In this document: positions 46,425 through 62,988 of the stretch, piece by piece
How the letters are laid out: each line of letters opens with the position of its first letter
Position numbering within the stretch: the stretch's first letter is position 1
Source of the DNA: Orientallactaga sibirica
Lineage: Eukaryota > Chordata > Mammalia > Rodentia > Dipodidae
Direction: 5' to 3'
Assembly: GCA_036365145.1 (NCBI GenBank)
Contig: JAEOAD010001327.1
Coordinates: 1 to 64,000 of the forward strand
Length of the DNA: 64,000 bases
The notes under the pieces: model-generated
The model's database searches: none
The model's input: the letters and a program-made list of their open reading frames with translations, nothing else
Told to the model about the DNA's origin: nothing
Program-made: the position numbers and the translations under genes

Positions 46425-46557
46425 ACACAAAAAAAATATCTCTAGACACATGTGCCACTTTGTGTATCTGGCTGTAGGTGGATGTGTGGGAATCAAACTT
46501 GGGTTGCTAGGCTTTGCAGGCAAGCACCTTAATGAGTAAGCCCTCTATCCAGCCCAC
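46425..46557 (-). repeat. tRNA-derived SINE fragment
   Basis: The 5' two-thirds of a minus-strand copy (GGCTTTGCAGGCAAGCACCTTAATG read on the plus strand). The stretch from 46558 to 47084 holds nothing recognised. Confidence 0.75.
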
Positions 46558-47084
46558 GTATCACATTTTTACAAAAAAGCATCCTTGGATGATAGGAGCA
46601 GACATTGGGAGAGCAATCTGGTTAAAGCAGGTTTAGGGTGTGTAGGGGACCTGGGAAGGCAAGAAGAGTAGCCCTGAGATCCTGCCCGTGGATGGATCTT
46701 GTAGAACAAAAAGCCCAAAGAATATGCTGAGGACAGTGTGGAAACTTCTAGCAGCTTAAAAGGCCTGATTCCAGCTGAGCAAGGGGTGGCAGAAGTACTG
46801 GCAAGAAACACTTCATGGAGGGAAAGTCAGAAATAAGCCCATTTGGGATACAGAGAAAAGTAGCCTGGATTGGCATGAAATGATTAGGCATGCAGCCAAC
46901 AATGTAGGCCTGGGGTAATGCTATTCAGACCAGCAGAGCATCTTGTTTATCTGCCATCCCCATCTGCTTAAGCAAGTGTTTCATTCCATTCTTTTATGAG
47001 CTCCTACAAGGAAGTGACTTCTATATCTCTCTAAGCTTGATAAAAAGAAATGTAAAGAAATATAACATTTTGGCTCTTTACATT

Positions 47085-50000
47085 CACATCTCATTAGCCC
47101 TTCTCTGTAACAGTGATAATTATGTCTCCCCAGACCTCACCTGTAAAACAAAGATGATCATATCTCCCCTTGCTCCAACATTAACACATTGATGATCATA
47201 TCTTCCCAAGCCTCATCTTGAACACTGTGGTGACTATGTCTCCCAAGTCCTCACCTGTAACACAATGATGATCATGACTTCCCAGGCCTCATCTGAAACA
47301 CAATGAGGATCATTTCCCCCAAAACCTAATCTGAAACACAATTATAATCATTTCTCCACAGGGGTCATCTGTAACACAATGAGGGCCATGTCTCCCAAGG
47401 AATCATCTTTAACACAACGATGATGTATACCTAGGCTGCATCTGCAGCACAATGATGATAATGTCTCCTCCCCAGACATCATCAGTAACACAATCATGAT
47501 TTTGTCTCCCCAGGTCTCCTTTGTGACAAAATGATAATCATGTCTCTCAGCCCTCATCTCTAACACACTGATAATCATGTCTCACCAGGCCTCATCTGTA
47601 ACAACGGTGATCATATCTTCCCAGGCCTCATCTAGAACACATTGTTGATTATGTCTCCTAGGCCTCATCTCTAAAACAATGCTCATAATGTCTCCAAAGG
47701 CCTCATCTATAAAACAGTGATGATCATGTCTCCACATTCCCCATCTGTAACACATGGATGATCATGTCTCTCCAGGATTCATCTGTAACACTGTGGTGAT
47801 TATGTCTCCCCAGGCCTCACATATAACCCAGTGATGATCATGAATGCCATGGTCTCTTCTATAATACAATGATTTTGTCTCCCCAGGCCTCATCTGTAAT
47901 ACAATGATCATTACTATGATGACCATGTCTCCCCGGGTCTCATCTGTAATATGGTGATGACATGTCTCTCCAGGCCCCATTGCTAACACAATGATGGTCA
48001 TATCTCCTTAGGTGCATCTGAAGCACAATGATAATCATGTCTCCACAGGCCTCATCTCTAACACATTGATGATCATGTCTCACCTGTCATCATATTTAAC
48101 AATGCTGATCATGTCTGCCCAGAACTCATATGTAGCACAATGATGATCACTTCTCCCTAAGCCTAATCTGTAATGCAATGATGATCGTGTCTCCCCAGGA
48201 CTCATCTGTATCACAGTGATGGTCGTGTAACCCCACATCTCATCTGTAACACAATGATAATCAAGTCTCCACAGGCCTCATCTGTGACACAACGGTGATC
48301 ATGTCTACACAGGCCAAAACTTCAACACAATGATGAGCATGTCTACCAATGATGCATAGGCAAGACAATGATGATCATGTCTCCCCAGGTCCCATCTTCA
48401 ATATAATAATGGTCATGTCTCCTCAGACCTCCTTTGTAACAAGATGATGATTCTCCCGAGGCCTCCTCTTTAACACAGTGATGATCATGTCTCCCAAGGC
48501 CTAATCTCTAGCACAATGATGATCACGTCTCCCCTGGGCTCATTTGTAACACAAAGTTGATAATGTCTCCACAGTCCTCATCTTTAACACACTGATGATC
48601 ATGTCTGATCAAGCCTCGTCTGTAACAATGATGATCATGTCTCACAAGCCCTCATCTGTAACACAAGAATGACCAAGTCCCCCAGGCCTCATCTGTAACA
48701 CATTGACAAATATGTCTCCCCAGGCCTCACCTGTAAAACAGTGATGATCATGTGTAACATGTGTGCAATGTGTAACATAATGATGATCATGACTGCCTGG
48801 GCCTCATCTGTAAAACAATGATGATATTGTCACCCCAGGCATAATCTGTAATACATTGATGATCATGTCTCAGAGGCCTCAAATGTAACACAATGATGAT
48901 CATGTCTCCCCAGACATCATCTACATCACAATGATGATCATGTCTCCCCAGGCCTCATCTGTAAAACAATGATGATTTTCCCCAGGTTGGTTTTTTGTTG
49001 TTTTGGTTTGGTTTCAGGTAGGGTTTCACTCTAGTCCAGGCTGAGCTGGAATTCACTATGTAGTCTCAAGGCCTTATCTTTAATACAATGATGATCATGT
49101 CTCTCCAGGTTTCATTTATAACACAATGATGATCATGTCTCACAAAGCCACATCTGTAACCATGATAATCATGTCTACCAAGTACTCATATGTAGCACAA
49201 TGATAATCATGTCTTGCTGGGAACATCTGTACTACAATGAAGATCATGTCTCCAAAGGCCTCATCTGTAAAACAATGATCATGTCTACAGAGGTCTGATC
49301 TTTAATACAACACTGAACATGTCTTCACAGACCTCACTTATATAACACACTGATGTTTATATCTCACCAGTCATCATCTGTAACAAGAATAATAATGTCT
49401 GTCCAGTGTGCATATGTAGCACAATGATGATCATGTATTCTGAGGCCTCATCTGTAACACAACAATGATAATGACTTCCAAGGCCTCACCTATAACACAA
49501 TTATGATCATGTTCAGGCCTCATGTTTAACAGAAGAATGATCAAGTCTCCCCAGGCCACATCAGTAACACATTGATGATTATGTCACCCAATGACTCACT
49601 TGTAAAACAAGGATGATCATGTCTCCTCAGGCCTCATCTGTAACACTATGATGATTATGTCTCCCTTGGCCTCACCTATAAAATGTTGATGATCATGACT
49701 GCCCAGGCCACATCTGCAAGACAATGATGATCATGTCTACCAAGGCCTCATTTGTAGCACAATAATGAACATGTCTCCTGAGGCCTCATATATAAAACAA
49801 TGACTATCAAGTCTCCCCAGGCCTCATTTGTTACACAGTGATTATGTCTCCCGAGGCTTCATCTGTAACACAGTGATGATCATGGCTGGCCAGGCCTCTT
49901 CTTTAACACAATGTTGATCATGTGTCCCCCAGGTTGCATCTTTAATACAATGATGATCATGTCTCCGGAGGCCTCATGTGTTACACAACAATGATCATAT

Positions 50001-51715
50001 CTCCCCAGGTCTCATCTGTAGCACAATGATGATCATGTCTCCAAAGGCCTCATCTGTAAAACATTGATGTTCATGTTTACTGAGGTCTCATTTGTAACAC
50101 ATTGTTGATTGTATCCCCCCAGGCCTTACCTATAAAACTATGATGATCATGTCTCTCGAGGTATAATATGTAACATAATGATGATCATGCCTTCCGAGGA
50201 ATCACCTGTAAAACAATGATGATCATGTCTCCAAAGGCCACATCTGTAAAAAAAAAGAAAGGATTATGTCACTCAGGTGTCACCTGTAAAATGCTGATGA
50301 CTATGTCTCCCATGCCCCATCTGTAACACATTAATGATCATTTATCTGCAGTCCTCATCTGTAACACTATGATGATTATGTCTACCCAGGACTCACCTGT
50401 AACACAATGATGATCAAGACCAGCAAGGACTAATCTGTACCACAATGATCATTTCTCCCCAAGCCCCGTCTGTAACACAGTGATGATCATGTCTGTCCAG
50501 GGATCATCTGTAACATAATGGTGATCATAGATCCCCAGACCTCATCTGTAGCACAATGAAGACCATGTTTTCCCAGGCCTCATATGTAACACAATGATCA
50601 TATCTCCCCATGCTGCATCTGTAACACATTCATGGTCATTTATCCCCAGGCCACATCTGTAACACAATGATGATCATGTCTCACCAGGCCTCATCTGTAA
50701 CAATGATAATCAAGTCTGTTCAGGACTCATACGTAGAACAATGATGATCATGTCTTCTGAGGTTTGAACTTTAATACAATGATGATGTCTCCCTAGTCTG
50801 CATCTGCAGCACAATAACGATTGTGTCTCCCCAGACCTCATTGGCAACAAAATGATGATCATATCTCCACAGGTCTCATCTGTAACATAATGAAGAGCCT
50901 GTCTCCCCAAGCCTCATCTATAACACAATGGGTTTGATTTCTCTCCAGGTGTGATCTTAATGCAATTATGATCATGTGTCCACAAGCCTCATCATGTCTC
51001 AACAGGCCTCATCTGTAATAATGATAATCATGTCTGCCCAAGACTCATATGTAGCAAATGATGAACATGTCTCCTGAGGCCTCATCCATAACACAATGAT
51101 GATAATGTCTCCCCAGGCTCCATCTATAACACAGTGATGATCATGGCAGCCAGGCCTTATCTTTAAAACAAGAGTTATCAAGTTTACCCAGGCCTTGTCT
51201 GTAACACATTGATGATTGTTTTCCAAGATCTCACCTGTAAAACACAGATGATCATGACTTCCCAGGCCACATCTGCAACACAATGATTATGTCTTCCCAG
51301 GCCTTATTTGTAACACAGGGATGAACATGTCTCCAAGGCCTCATCTGTAACACAATGTTCATGTCTACCCAGAACTCATCTGTAGCAGAATGACGGTCAT
51401 ATCTCCACAGTCCTCATTTGTAATATATCGTGATCATGACTCACCAGTCCTCACATATAAAACAATGATGATTATGTCTTCCCAGTCCTCAATGGAAGCA
51501 CAATGATCATGTCTTCCAAGGCCTCATCCATGACACAATGATGATCATTTCTCCCCAGGCCTCAGCTATAATACAATGATGATCATGTCTCCACAGGTCT
51601 CATCTCTAACAAATTTGTGATCATGTCTCACCAGTCCTTATCTATAATAATGTATCTGCTCAGGAATCATATGTAGCACAATGATGATTATGTTTCCCAA
51701 GGCCTCATCTGAATA
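47085..51715 (+). repeat. Minisatellite, unit about 38 bp, about 120 copies
   Basis: The recurring unit runs ATGATGATCATGTCTCCCCA then GGCCTCATCTGTAACACA. Units differ by substitutions and small indels, and some are truncated. ATGATCAT, an 8-base palindrome, sits in most units. The array is about 4.6 kb and is interrupted once by a SINE fragment (48988-49070). Since 38 is not a multiple of three, the minus-strand frames through it are short and repetitive (DMIIIVL, RPGET blocks) and are not genes. The beginning is diffuse; the end near 51715 is sharper. Confidence 0.95.
48988..49070 (-). repeat. B1-type SINE fragment inside the minisatellite
   Basis: A T/G-rich tail followed by TCACTCTAGTCCAGGCTGAG and TTCACTATGTAGTCTCAAGG. 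Only the 3' half of a minus-strand B1 is present, with minisatellite units resuming on both sides. Confidence 0.85.
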
Positions 51716-51759
51716 CCACAGAATCCTGTTACCAGCCAGAGCCATCTTTTGTTACTCTG

Positions 51760-52882
51760 ATATAAACCCTAGGTTAATAGTCATCTTATACATGGATTAG
51801 GAGGGAGCATCTGGGCACTCATGTTTGGGTTGTCTAGTGGAATGACACACGAAAGGCTCCTGGAGTCTTAGGTCATCCATGGACTGAAAAGTGAGAAACT
51901 CTCAGTTTCTAAGGTCTGGGGTGGGGGCCTCCACCACAGACCAAGAATGAATTCCTTGTCCTGAGGTTGACCTGCATTGGGGCAGCAGGAAGAATGTAGA
52001 CTCTATTGAAGGGGTCTACATGCTTAAGGAGTGTCCTCTTCTTCAAAGTCTGCTTTATTCCCCCTCAATTAACATATTGGCACCCCAACATGTATTATGA
52101 GTATGATAAATGCAGGAAAGAGAGGATCGTTGAATTTGCAACATCATCTTGGATTTTGGAAACAGCCATGGACAGTGTGAAGCAGGTTTGCTGGATGCCT
52201 GCATAGAGACCCTATGGAGCTATAAAGATGGACTGTGGGTTGCCGTGGAGACACAGTGCAGAAGCCAGGACCATGAGATGGGTGATAAGAAGAGCTTCCC
52301 ACCCCAGAAAAGGCTTTTCAGGACTATGAGTAGGCTAACTGGAGGGTGGAATTGGCACTTCAGAGATTTCTTGCTGAATAGAATTATCAGACTTAAAGAC
52401 CAGTCAGTGACTAGAGTTGTTGGACTTGGACATAGAGAGTTGGATGTTCACTGTGTTTAAATCTTGTATTGGTTAAATATTGTTTTGCTATATCCAGTGT
52501 CATCTTTTGCACTGTGTTTATTCTGTGCCAACATGTTTTTGGAGCGATATTTTGCTATTAAAGCTCCTTTAAAAGATCTTTGACTATGTCCATGTTTGAC
52601 CATCATTAGGATAGATAAATCTGTGAGGACTTTTAAAGTTGGACTGAGGGCATTGTATTTTATATCATGTAGGGTTATCAGTTTATGGGGTCAGGGGTCG
52701 AATGTGGTCATTTGATCCAGGTGCCCCCCCATAAACTTATGTGTTCTGAATGCTAGGTTCCCAGCTGATGGAGATTTGGGGATTAACACCTCCTGGAAAG
52801 AATGTATTCTCGGGTGTGGGCATATGGGTATTATAGCCTTCGTCAGGTGATTTCTGCCACCAATGCAGACCTGACTGCAACA
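51760..52882 (+). mobile_element. MaLR-like element: internal remnant and 3' LTR
   Basis: The 3' part (52703-52882) starts TGTGGTCATTTGATCC and ends CTGACTGCAACA. It is a shortened plus-strand copy of the LTR family also seen at 15589 and 29056, missing the middle. The upstream 900 bases look like the internal region that accompanies this family, but I identified it only by context. No 5' LTR was seen. Confidence 0.5.
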
Positions 52883-53217
52883 GGCATAGTGTTTCAAACA
52901 ATCACACCTTATGATTCACCCATGAAACTGTAGAATATACTCTTCCTCCTGTCATAAGTGACATATTTTGTTTAAAACTTTTGCTTCTATGTTTAAGAGA
53001 AAGGTCATAAAATGTTACTGCTTGTTATAGAAATGTTTAAATAAACAAAATCACAGTTTTAGACATTGGGAGGTTAGATATATCTATACTAAGTCATTCC
53101 CTGAACTCAGAGCTTGTCAATTCAGTGAGACAAACTAAATAGTGAGATCTGGGTTTCCTCGTGTTCTTGCTTTTTTTCTGGAATTACACACATGAACAAC
53201 CACACCCATTATTTTTA

Positions 53218-53428
53218 AAACATTTTGTACATTTAATTTTTATTGTAAGGGCAGAAAGAGACAGAGAAAGAGAGAAAAGGTTTATGCAATGGCCTCTACC
53301 TTCTGCTAAGAAACTCCAGATGCATGTAACACTCTCCATCTGTCTTTATGTAGGTACTGGGGAATTAATCATCAGTCACTGGACTTTGCAGATAGTACCT
53401 TAATCACTGACCAATTTTGCCAACCCCA
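53218..53428 (-). repeat. Degenerate tRNA-derived SINE
   Basis: A minus-strand copy with AGAAAGAGACAGAGAAAGAG (the CT tail read from the other strand) and GTACTGGGGAATTAATCATC. Confidence 0.7.
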
Positions 53429-54829
53429 CAGCTAGCATTTTTACATGGGTACTGGTGATCCAAAGTCACCCCCTCATGCTTTCATGGTATGCGATTTTTC
53501 CAATTAACCATCTCCTAAATCCTTTAAAACATTTTGATAATCATTTTTCAGATATTATTCTGACATTTGTTACATTGTATATCAATTACATTCATTAAAA
53601 TTCAATAGCAGCTGGGCATACTGGCACATGCTTTTAAAGCCTACACTCAGAAAGCAGAGATAGATGGGTTACTGTGAGTTAGGGGCCAGCCTGAGAGTAC
53701 ATAATGAATTCCAGGTAAACAAGAATTGAACGAACACATGAAGCTAGAGGAGAAACTTTGCATTCACACATCCAAATTTTGCCCCTGATCCATATAAACC
53801 AATGACCATTTTATGATTACATATGCATTCATTCTGATGTAAATGTCTCCATGGTTACTAGCAAATATAAAACTGCTCAAAATTCAAAAATTCAACATCT
53901 CAAATGAGAAGATATAAAGTCTATTAACTTTAAACTTTTCAGGTCAAAATAGTTATTCATTTTAACACATAATGAAACATAGTAAACATTTCCATTGGAA
54001 AAATTGGTATAGGAAGGAGATACTGAAGCAATATAAATGGGAAAAGAAACAGGACAAACCTAAAACCTTGAAGCTTTACCTAAGTAAGCTGAGCACCTAA
54101 ATCACCTAGTCTCCAAATATATCCCCTCCAGCTCTGAAAGCTAGTTTCATGGGGAAATTAAACTATGCCAGCGTGAGCAACCTTGCACAGTGGAAATTCC
54201 CAGAAAATTTAAGCAGCTACACTTAAATATTTTTCATCTTCACAGCTCGATTTTTGACATCATAGGATTTCCACACAAGAAATTAAAGATTTCTATTAGT
54301 TGCAAAGTGGCAATCCGAAGGCTTTGTGTTCTTCCTGTACTGAATTTCCTGCCTTTGTTCTACTTCCAAAAGCAATATAAGTTGAGGGACCAAAACAGAA
54401 CAATAATATCCTTTAGTGTTGTTATTACACACCTCTCCTATTTTCAGACTGACCAGCACTACTCATACTGTTCTAATACATACTGGGATTCCCATCCTCA
54501 AAGGTGGAAGTCTCTTTTACAGTTGCAGTTGCAGCAAATATTCTTCAATGTCTTGAAATTCAAATTCTCAAATTTCCTCTGTAAGAAAACAGCTGATTGC
54601 TTTTAAATTCAACATTCTTCCAGTTCCCAGGAACTGGTCAGAACTCAGAAAGTACTCATCACACAAAATACTACTATGAAAATTTCTTATCCCCAAACTT
54701 CATTCCGATTTTAGCTTATTCCAACATCACAATTGCTCATTAAGCATTGGTAATATCATTGCATGGGTTTTCAAGTGCAAGTTCTTAAATCAATCCATAC
54801 ATTTCCCACAAACAAAAGAAGAAATTTGA
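53429..54829 (-). other. Region downstream of the zinc-finger exon
   Basis: AT-rich sequence on the 3' side of the minus-strand finger exon, likely including its former 3' UTR. It holds a degenerate B1-like copy at 53609-53720. The 138-codon plus-strand frame at 54190-54606 has no recognisable features. Confidence 0.45.
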
Positions 54830-57645
<2,816 letters not shown>

Positions 57646-58730
57646 CTGAGAGATACAAAGATAATTATTACATTCCACATAATAAACAAAACTGACTTAC
57701 AAGGGCTACATATTAATTGATAGGGTATTATATTTTATGAAAAGATAACTCAAAATAATTATTTTAATACTGCTTTTCAATTGACTTCTTTATCATTCTT
57801 TATGGTAAGTTTCTTGACTTCAGGCATGTAAGACATGAGTGCAAACTCAGCAAATGCTTTAGATTTTAACAGAATTTATTAGAGACCAATAAGTGAGTTC
57901 ATTTATTGTTTGTTTGGTTTTCTTGCCACCTCAGTAAGTTCTCATCTAATTTTTTTTGAAGACAGAAATTCTTTCTTGCATTAGGTTTATTCAACAATTT
58001 CATTTTCAGTGAAATAACCTACTGGTTAGAAAAAAATGTTTTTCTTTATTTTCCACTTGCAGTGACTTGACTAAGTGTTAACACATCATTTTTGCACATT
58101 ATGACTGGATGTTCTCCTCTATAGATGTTTGGTATATTGATAAAGATTAGTGCAGATTTCTAATACAATAACATAGGACATGTTTTTTGTTTGGTTTCTA
58201 GTATCTCCACCACCACATTTCTCCATGGAACATATTCAAGATATGTTTATTTATTATATGTTTATATGTGGAAGTGTGTTTGACAGTTTGGAAATATTTG
58301 TTTCAAAAGCATACTTGATAATAACAGTTCACGTTTGGGTGTCATTCATTGCCTTTTACAGTGTTTGAGAGTGCCTCCTGTTGTAAACAGATGTATATGC
58401 AATGATTCTTCCCTATGAGATTTGAGGGGTTCTCAATGTTCTGGTTGATTCTGGGTATCTGAAGTCATGATTATGCAAACAGCAAATTAACCCACTGAGT
58501 GATCTCCAGAGTCAATGCTGGGTTTCATGGCTGTGGATATGATTATTTTATATTTTATTTTATATTATTTTATATTTTAATTATTATATATAATAATGAT
58601 AGTATATGAACACTGTTTTCAATAATTATTATTCTGAATGAAGGAGAAAAGGAAGATGAAAAAGAAAAAAGCTTCATGAGAAAGAATGAAAACAAACCAC
58701 ATTAGAATATGAAAATAAAATTATAGTAAT
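57646..58730 (-). other. Intron between KRAB-B and finger exons, right gene
   Basis: AT-rich non-coding DNA. An AT-only stretch (about 58545-58600) reads TATTTTATTTTATATTATTT. No repeat or gene was recognised. Confidence 0.55.
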
Positions 58731-60398
58731 TAAAATAGAGAAAAGAAGTGTAAAATATTAATCTGAAAAGCAACACAGTATGAATTAAGTGAAAACAAAG
58801 CTATTAATGCAGAAAACTAGTTGATTTGTAAAGAATAAAAAACAAATTGGATAGCACCTATGTTCTTTCTACAAGTGGTTGTTGGCAGAAATGATGTGTT
58901 TCATCTATAGACTGATATAGTCATTCTGGGCTCACTGTTGATGGTGGTGTATAAGCATTTATGGATGGACCTATAGGCAAGGTCAATGGCAGACCTGCAG
59001 GCAAATAAAATTGTATTTTCATATAAAAAGCCACTAGAAACCCTTGAGATTGATATACGATATAACAGGCAAATTCTTACATTTGTTGCACAAAAAGGCA
59101 AAAATACAAGGCCTCCCAAATGTGTATCAGACAGTGAAAAACCAGAAAGAAGGATACTTAGCTCAATTGAGGGATTTAAGTACCCAAAAAAAAGAGTCAA
59201 CTACATGTGATAAGGGGAATAATCCACCCATAAAATTGACCTGTGTTCATAATTTTCAGAGTCATGTTACAACTAAACATGTGATGCTATAATGATAATG
59301 AATGTCTAAAGGTCAATAAAATGATCAATATAGGCTTAACATTCCCTATACTTTGAACATCAATAAGCAATATGGTTGACCACCATGAAGGGTGAGACCA
59401 CCAAAACTTCTCTCCTAGAGCTCTCTAAGGCAACACTTGATCAGTATTTCTCCATTCCTATGAGATTGAGTATTTCTTCTTGTGTCCATCTCTCACACAT
59501 AAATATTTAATGTGTCCAGACTCCCTGGATTACCCATGTTTTCAGGTTTCAAAATTTTAAATGGTTAATTCCTGCATTCCTCTATTGTGAGTCTGTTGTT
59601 ACAGATTGAGTGGCAGCCATAGTGATATGAATCTCTAGAATTAACACCTGTAAGACACACATATTTCTAAAAACACTACAGATAACACTCTTTTGGCACA
59701 AAATCTCTTTGTACTGTCTGCCCTTATGTTGCACTTTTGGCTTTACATTTTATTTTAGTCTAGAACATGAGATTGGACTATTACTATTTCTTACTTTTCT
59801 TTGCACTGTTATTCATATTTTTGTTCTTCAAAGTCCCAAATTGTCTTTTTTAAATCCCTCACACATCCTATATTTCACAAATCTAATATAATTTTGTCAC
59901 CTACATTCTTCTCATGCACATTGCACAGATGTGTTCTCATCCCCTATCATGGAATTTCATGCTCTCTTCTCTCAGTTATTTCTAACTCTCACAGGTACCT
60001 GTAAATATAATTGGGTTAAATACTATCTTTATGCCAAATTTGTAAGCAAAACCTCCATTATAGAATTGTATACTTGATAAATATTTTTTTCCTTAAGGAG
60101 TTTCTTCTAAGGATTTTGTCACAACAGTGAAAATGACTAATGACACTTATACTGGAACATACAGGAAATAGTCAAGTGAGAATTTAGTACAATGTTTAAT
60201 ACATAATATTTTCCAAGACCACCTATATAGGGAATTAAATTTGGGAATGTATGAGAAAACTTTCTTCAAGATCAGAAACACAGTAGAGATTTCTTCATGT
60301 CTCAAAAGGTGTCAGATTCACAGTAATACCATTTATCATGACAATTCCTGATGAGTTCTCATCTCATTGACCTGTGTTACACAGTGTGCATTACTTGC

Positions 60399-60491
60399 CT
60401 GGAAGCCCCTGAGTTGAGCCTTCTACTTCACTCCATGGTGAAAGTCCATGCTCTAACTTGAAGATCAAATGTGGTTTGGTCATACAGTTCC
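60399..60491 (-). CDS. KRAB-B box exon, right KRAB zinc-finger gene
   Basis: On the minus strand a TTACAG acceptor (60493-60492) opens a 93-base exon reading KPHLIFKLEHG and a Pro-Trp pair. It is open throughout and ends with CCAG before GCAAGT, a GC-type donor. The phases join it to the KRAB-A exon (63330-63456) and to the finger exon at 57645, giving a continuous frame across both junctions. Its left counterpart is 2490-2582. Given the broken finger exon, any product would be a KRAB-only or truncated protein. Confidence 0.82.
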
Positions 60492-60729
60492 CTGTAATTA
60501 GGAAATAATGTACAAATTGTGTTAGTGTGTTATATTAGGTGGACTCCTGTAGGATAACAGCTGCATTTCTACAACTGATCTCTACTAGGTGAACTGCAAT
60601 GTTAGCTTTGATAACGTTTATATTCCAGGTGTTTATTAACTGGAATATTTCCCTGAAGTAACACTGAAAATATTTCACTCAAGTAAACAGCATGAGATAA
60701 TACAAGAATTTTTATTGTATTTTTCTTTT

Positions 60730-60850
60730 CTTTTCTTTTGATTTTACAAGATATGGCCTCAGTCTAGCCGGGCTGATCAAGAACAGATACTGTAGCCCCA
60801 GGCTGTCCTCATATTGATGTAGGTTCTTCTACAACAGCCTCACATATTTT
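60730..60850 (-). repeat. Degenerate B1-type SINE
   Basis: Orthologue of 2820-2950 in the left copy. Confidence 0.5.
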
Positions 60851-61047
60851 GGGTCAAAAATATTAAACAATGGCTTAAAAAGAACATTAAATGAATAGAG
60901 CATCATGGAAGGGTATCATAATGAAACTAGAAAAAGAATACATGACATTAGTGATAAGTGAACAAAGAGAGAGTGGTCATAAAGAGAAAAAGGGAGAAAT
61001 GTGGGAAAAGAGTTCAACTAAAGAAATGAATTTTTAAAAAAGTAAAA

Positions 61048-61237
61048 CAGGGGTTGGAGGGATGCCTTAGCAGCTAAGAAACTTGCCTGCAAAGGCAAAA
61101 GAACTAGATTAAATTCCCCAGTATCCACATAAGCCAGGTGCCCACCTAGTGCATGCATCTGGAGTTTGTTTGCAGTGGCTAGTGGCCCTGGCACACTCAT
61201 TTTCTCTATATGCCTCTTCCTCTCTCTCCCACTCAAA

Positions 61238-61272
<35 letters not shown>

Positions 61273-61290
61273 AAAATAAATAAAACTTTA
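61048..61290 (+). mobile_element. tRNA-derived SINE, shared by both duplicons
   Basis: Orthologue of 3154-3370. Its AAAT tail has expanded in this copy (about 61227-61285). Confidence 0.85.
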
Positions 61291-61530
61291 AAAAAGTAAA
61301 ACAAAAAAATTCACAACTAAATTAATAAAACAGAGCCAAAAATTGCATTATTATTTAAAAATACCTCAAGCACATTAAGAAATCACAAGGAATATAAGGA
61401 AGGAATGGCCTCTGGATTTATAAGAATTGCCCTTAAGTAAGTGAATGTATATAGTAACCATGTTCCAGAATAAAGCAAATGAAATACAAATAATCTGAAG
61501 AGGGACACTGAGTAAGGCACATGAATGTCC

Positions 61531-61531
<1 letters not shown>

Positions 61532-61575
<44 letters not shown>

Positions 61576-61589
61576 AATGAATGAATGAA

Positions 61590-61620
<31 letters not shown>

Positions 61621-61621
61621 A
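61532..61621 (+). repeat. (AC)n and (AAAT)n microsatellites
   Basis: About 21 AC units, then ATGA and AAAT units. The left copy has only about five AC units at the same place (3610-3620), so this expanded after the duplication or shrank in the left copy. Confidence 0.9.
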
Positions 61622-61992
61622 TTTTTGTAGAAATCAACAAATGAGTATAATGTAACAAGTAATATTTTATATAACAGAGGGCTCAATGCTAATGACGGGG
61701 TAGCAAGGAAATTACTTTTCTAAAAATCAATGATGTACTCATCCACCACTCATTGACAATACACTATTGAAGTAATAGTGATTAAAAACAGCTTAGTGAT
61801 AGAGCACTTTTCCAGGGTGTATGCACCTCTAAGTTCATTTCAAAGCATAAGAAAAGATAAAGGCTTAGCTGAAATATATGGTAAGTGCAGTAAACAAAGT
61901 CCATGCAATTCACAATGGAGACTACAAAAATGTACTTGTCTGTAGGTCAAATGGACATATATAGAGGGAAAAAAAGATTCTAAGGAGAAATG

Positions 61993-62130
61993 GAGCCAGG
62001 TGTGGTGGCATACTACTTTACTGCAAACAATTGAGAACCTAAGGCAGGAGAATCACTAAGATTTTGAGGACAACCTTGGCTACAGAGTGCACTCCAGGAT
62101 AATCTAAGGTAGAATGAAACCCAGTCTCCA
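61993..62130 (+). repeat. Degenerate B1-type SINE
   Basis: Orthologue of 4017-4160. The ERV-empty site follows at 62150-62153. Confidence 0.5.
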
Positions 62131-62988
62131 AATAAAAACATTAAAAATGGTGGTATGAACATAGCTGTAGACATAATGTGAAGTAATATAGCTATTTCCT
62201 CTGGTTTTGAAATGACTGACATCATCTTAAATCAAAGCAGCTCTACTGACTTCCAAGACATTTTCAACACAATTGTGTCAAAGAAATCAAGAAAGCTGCA
62301 AGACTTATATAATTCTATGATAATGGAAATAGAGTATCAACACTCAACAACCAGAAGTAAATGCCATAAATTTCTCACTTGATCTTCCAATGGGTAATGT
62401 GTACATAAATGAAAAAAACAGATTAGGGTTTGAGTTCTTGGCCATAAAAATATGTATCATAGAATCATTTGCTTTCTAAATAACCCAATAAACTCATTCA
62501 GGAAGAGGAATTTATGATTTTTCCTTTGGGCTACCAAATCCCTCTATAATTGGAGTGAATAGACATTATTTCCCTTCCCCAGAAAATTCATGGGATATAA
62601 ATAAAGTATGACAAACACTAAAATAAAAATTCTTCATGTTCTCCTTATACTTGCAAGTCCCAGTGTACATAATAGAGGCAGAAAACAAAACAAGTAATTA
62701 GAATATGGAAAATGAGTAGAAGAAAAAGGATAGAATAAGCATGTTTAGTATTAACTGGATGCATTTGCAAGAAATAATTTCATATGTTGTATATCACAGT
62801 TTTAAGTTAGTAGGCATCTGGCAACACTTACATTGGTATTTCAAAATAGCTACAAGAATTGTTGAGTGCTTCCCATACAACTAATGCCCGATCTGACAGA
62901 CTCGTGTTAGTATCTATGTGTGTATTGTAATGCCACTTTGATCAATATAATATGCTCCATAAGTATGTCAGTTTAAGAGTACAATATC

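Noticed and set aside
47348..51283. Several minus-strand frames in the minisatellite
   Set aside because: They are translations of the 38-bp repeat. The frame rotates every unit, and the peptides repeat only because of the DNA array.
47085..51715. Possible CRISPR-like array
   Set aside because: Repeats abut without unique spacers, the units are diverged, and the context is a mammalian genome.
54190..54606. 138-codon plus-strand open frame
   Set aside because: It is antisense to the probable 3' UTR of the finger exon, in AT-rich DNA, with no features and no homologue that I recognise.
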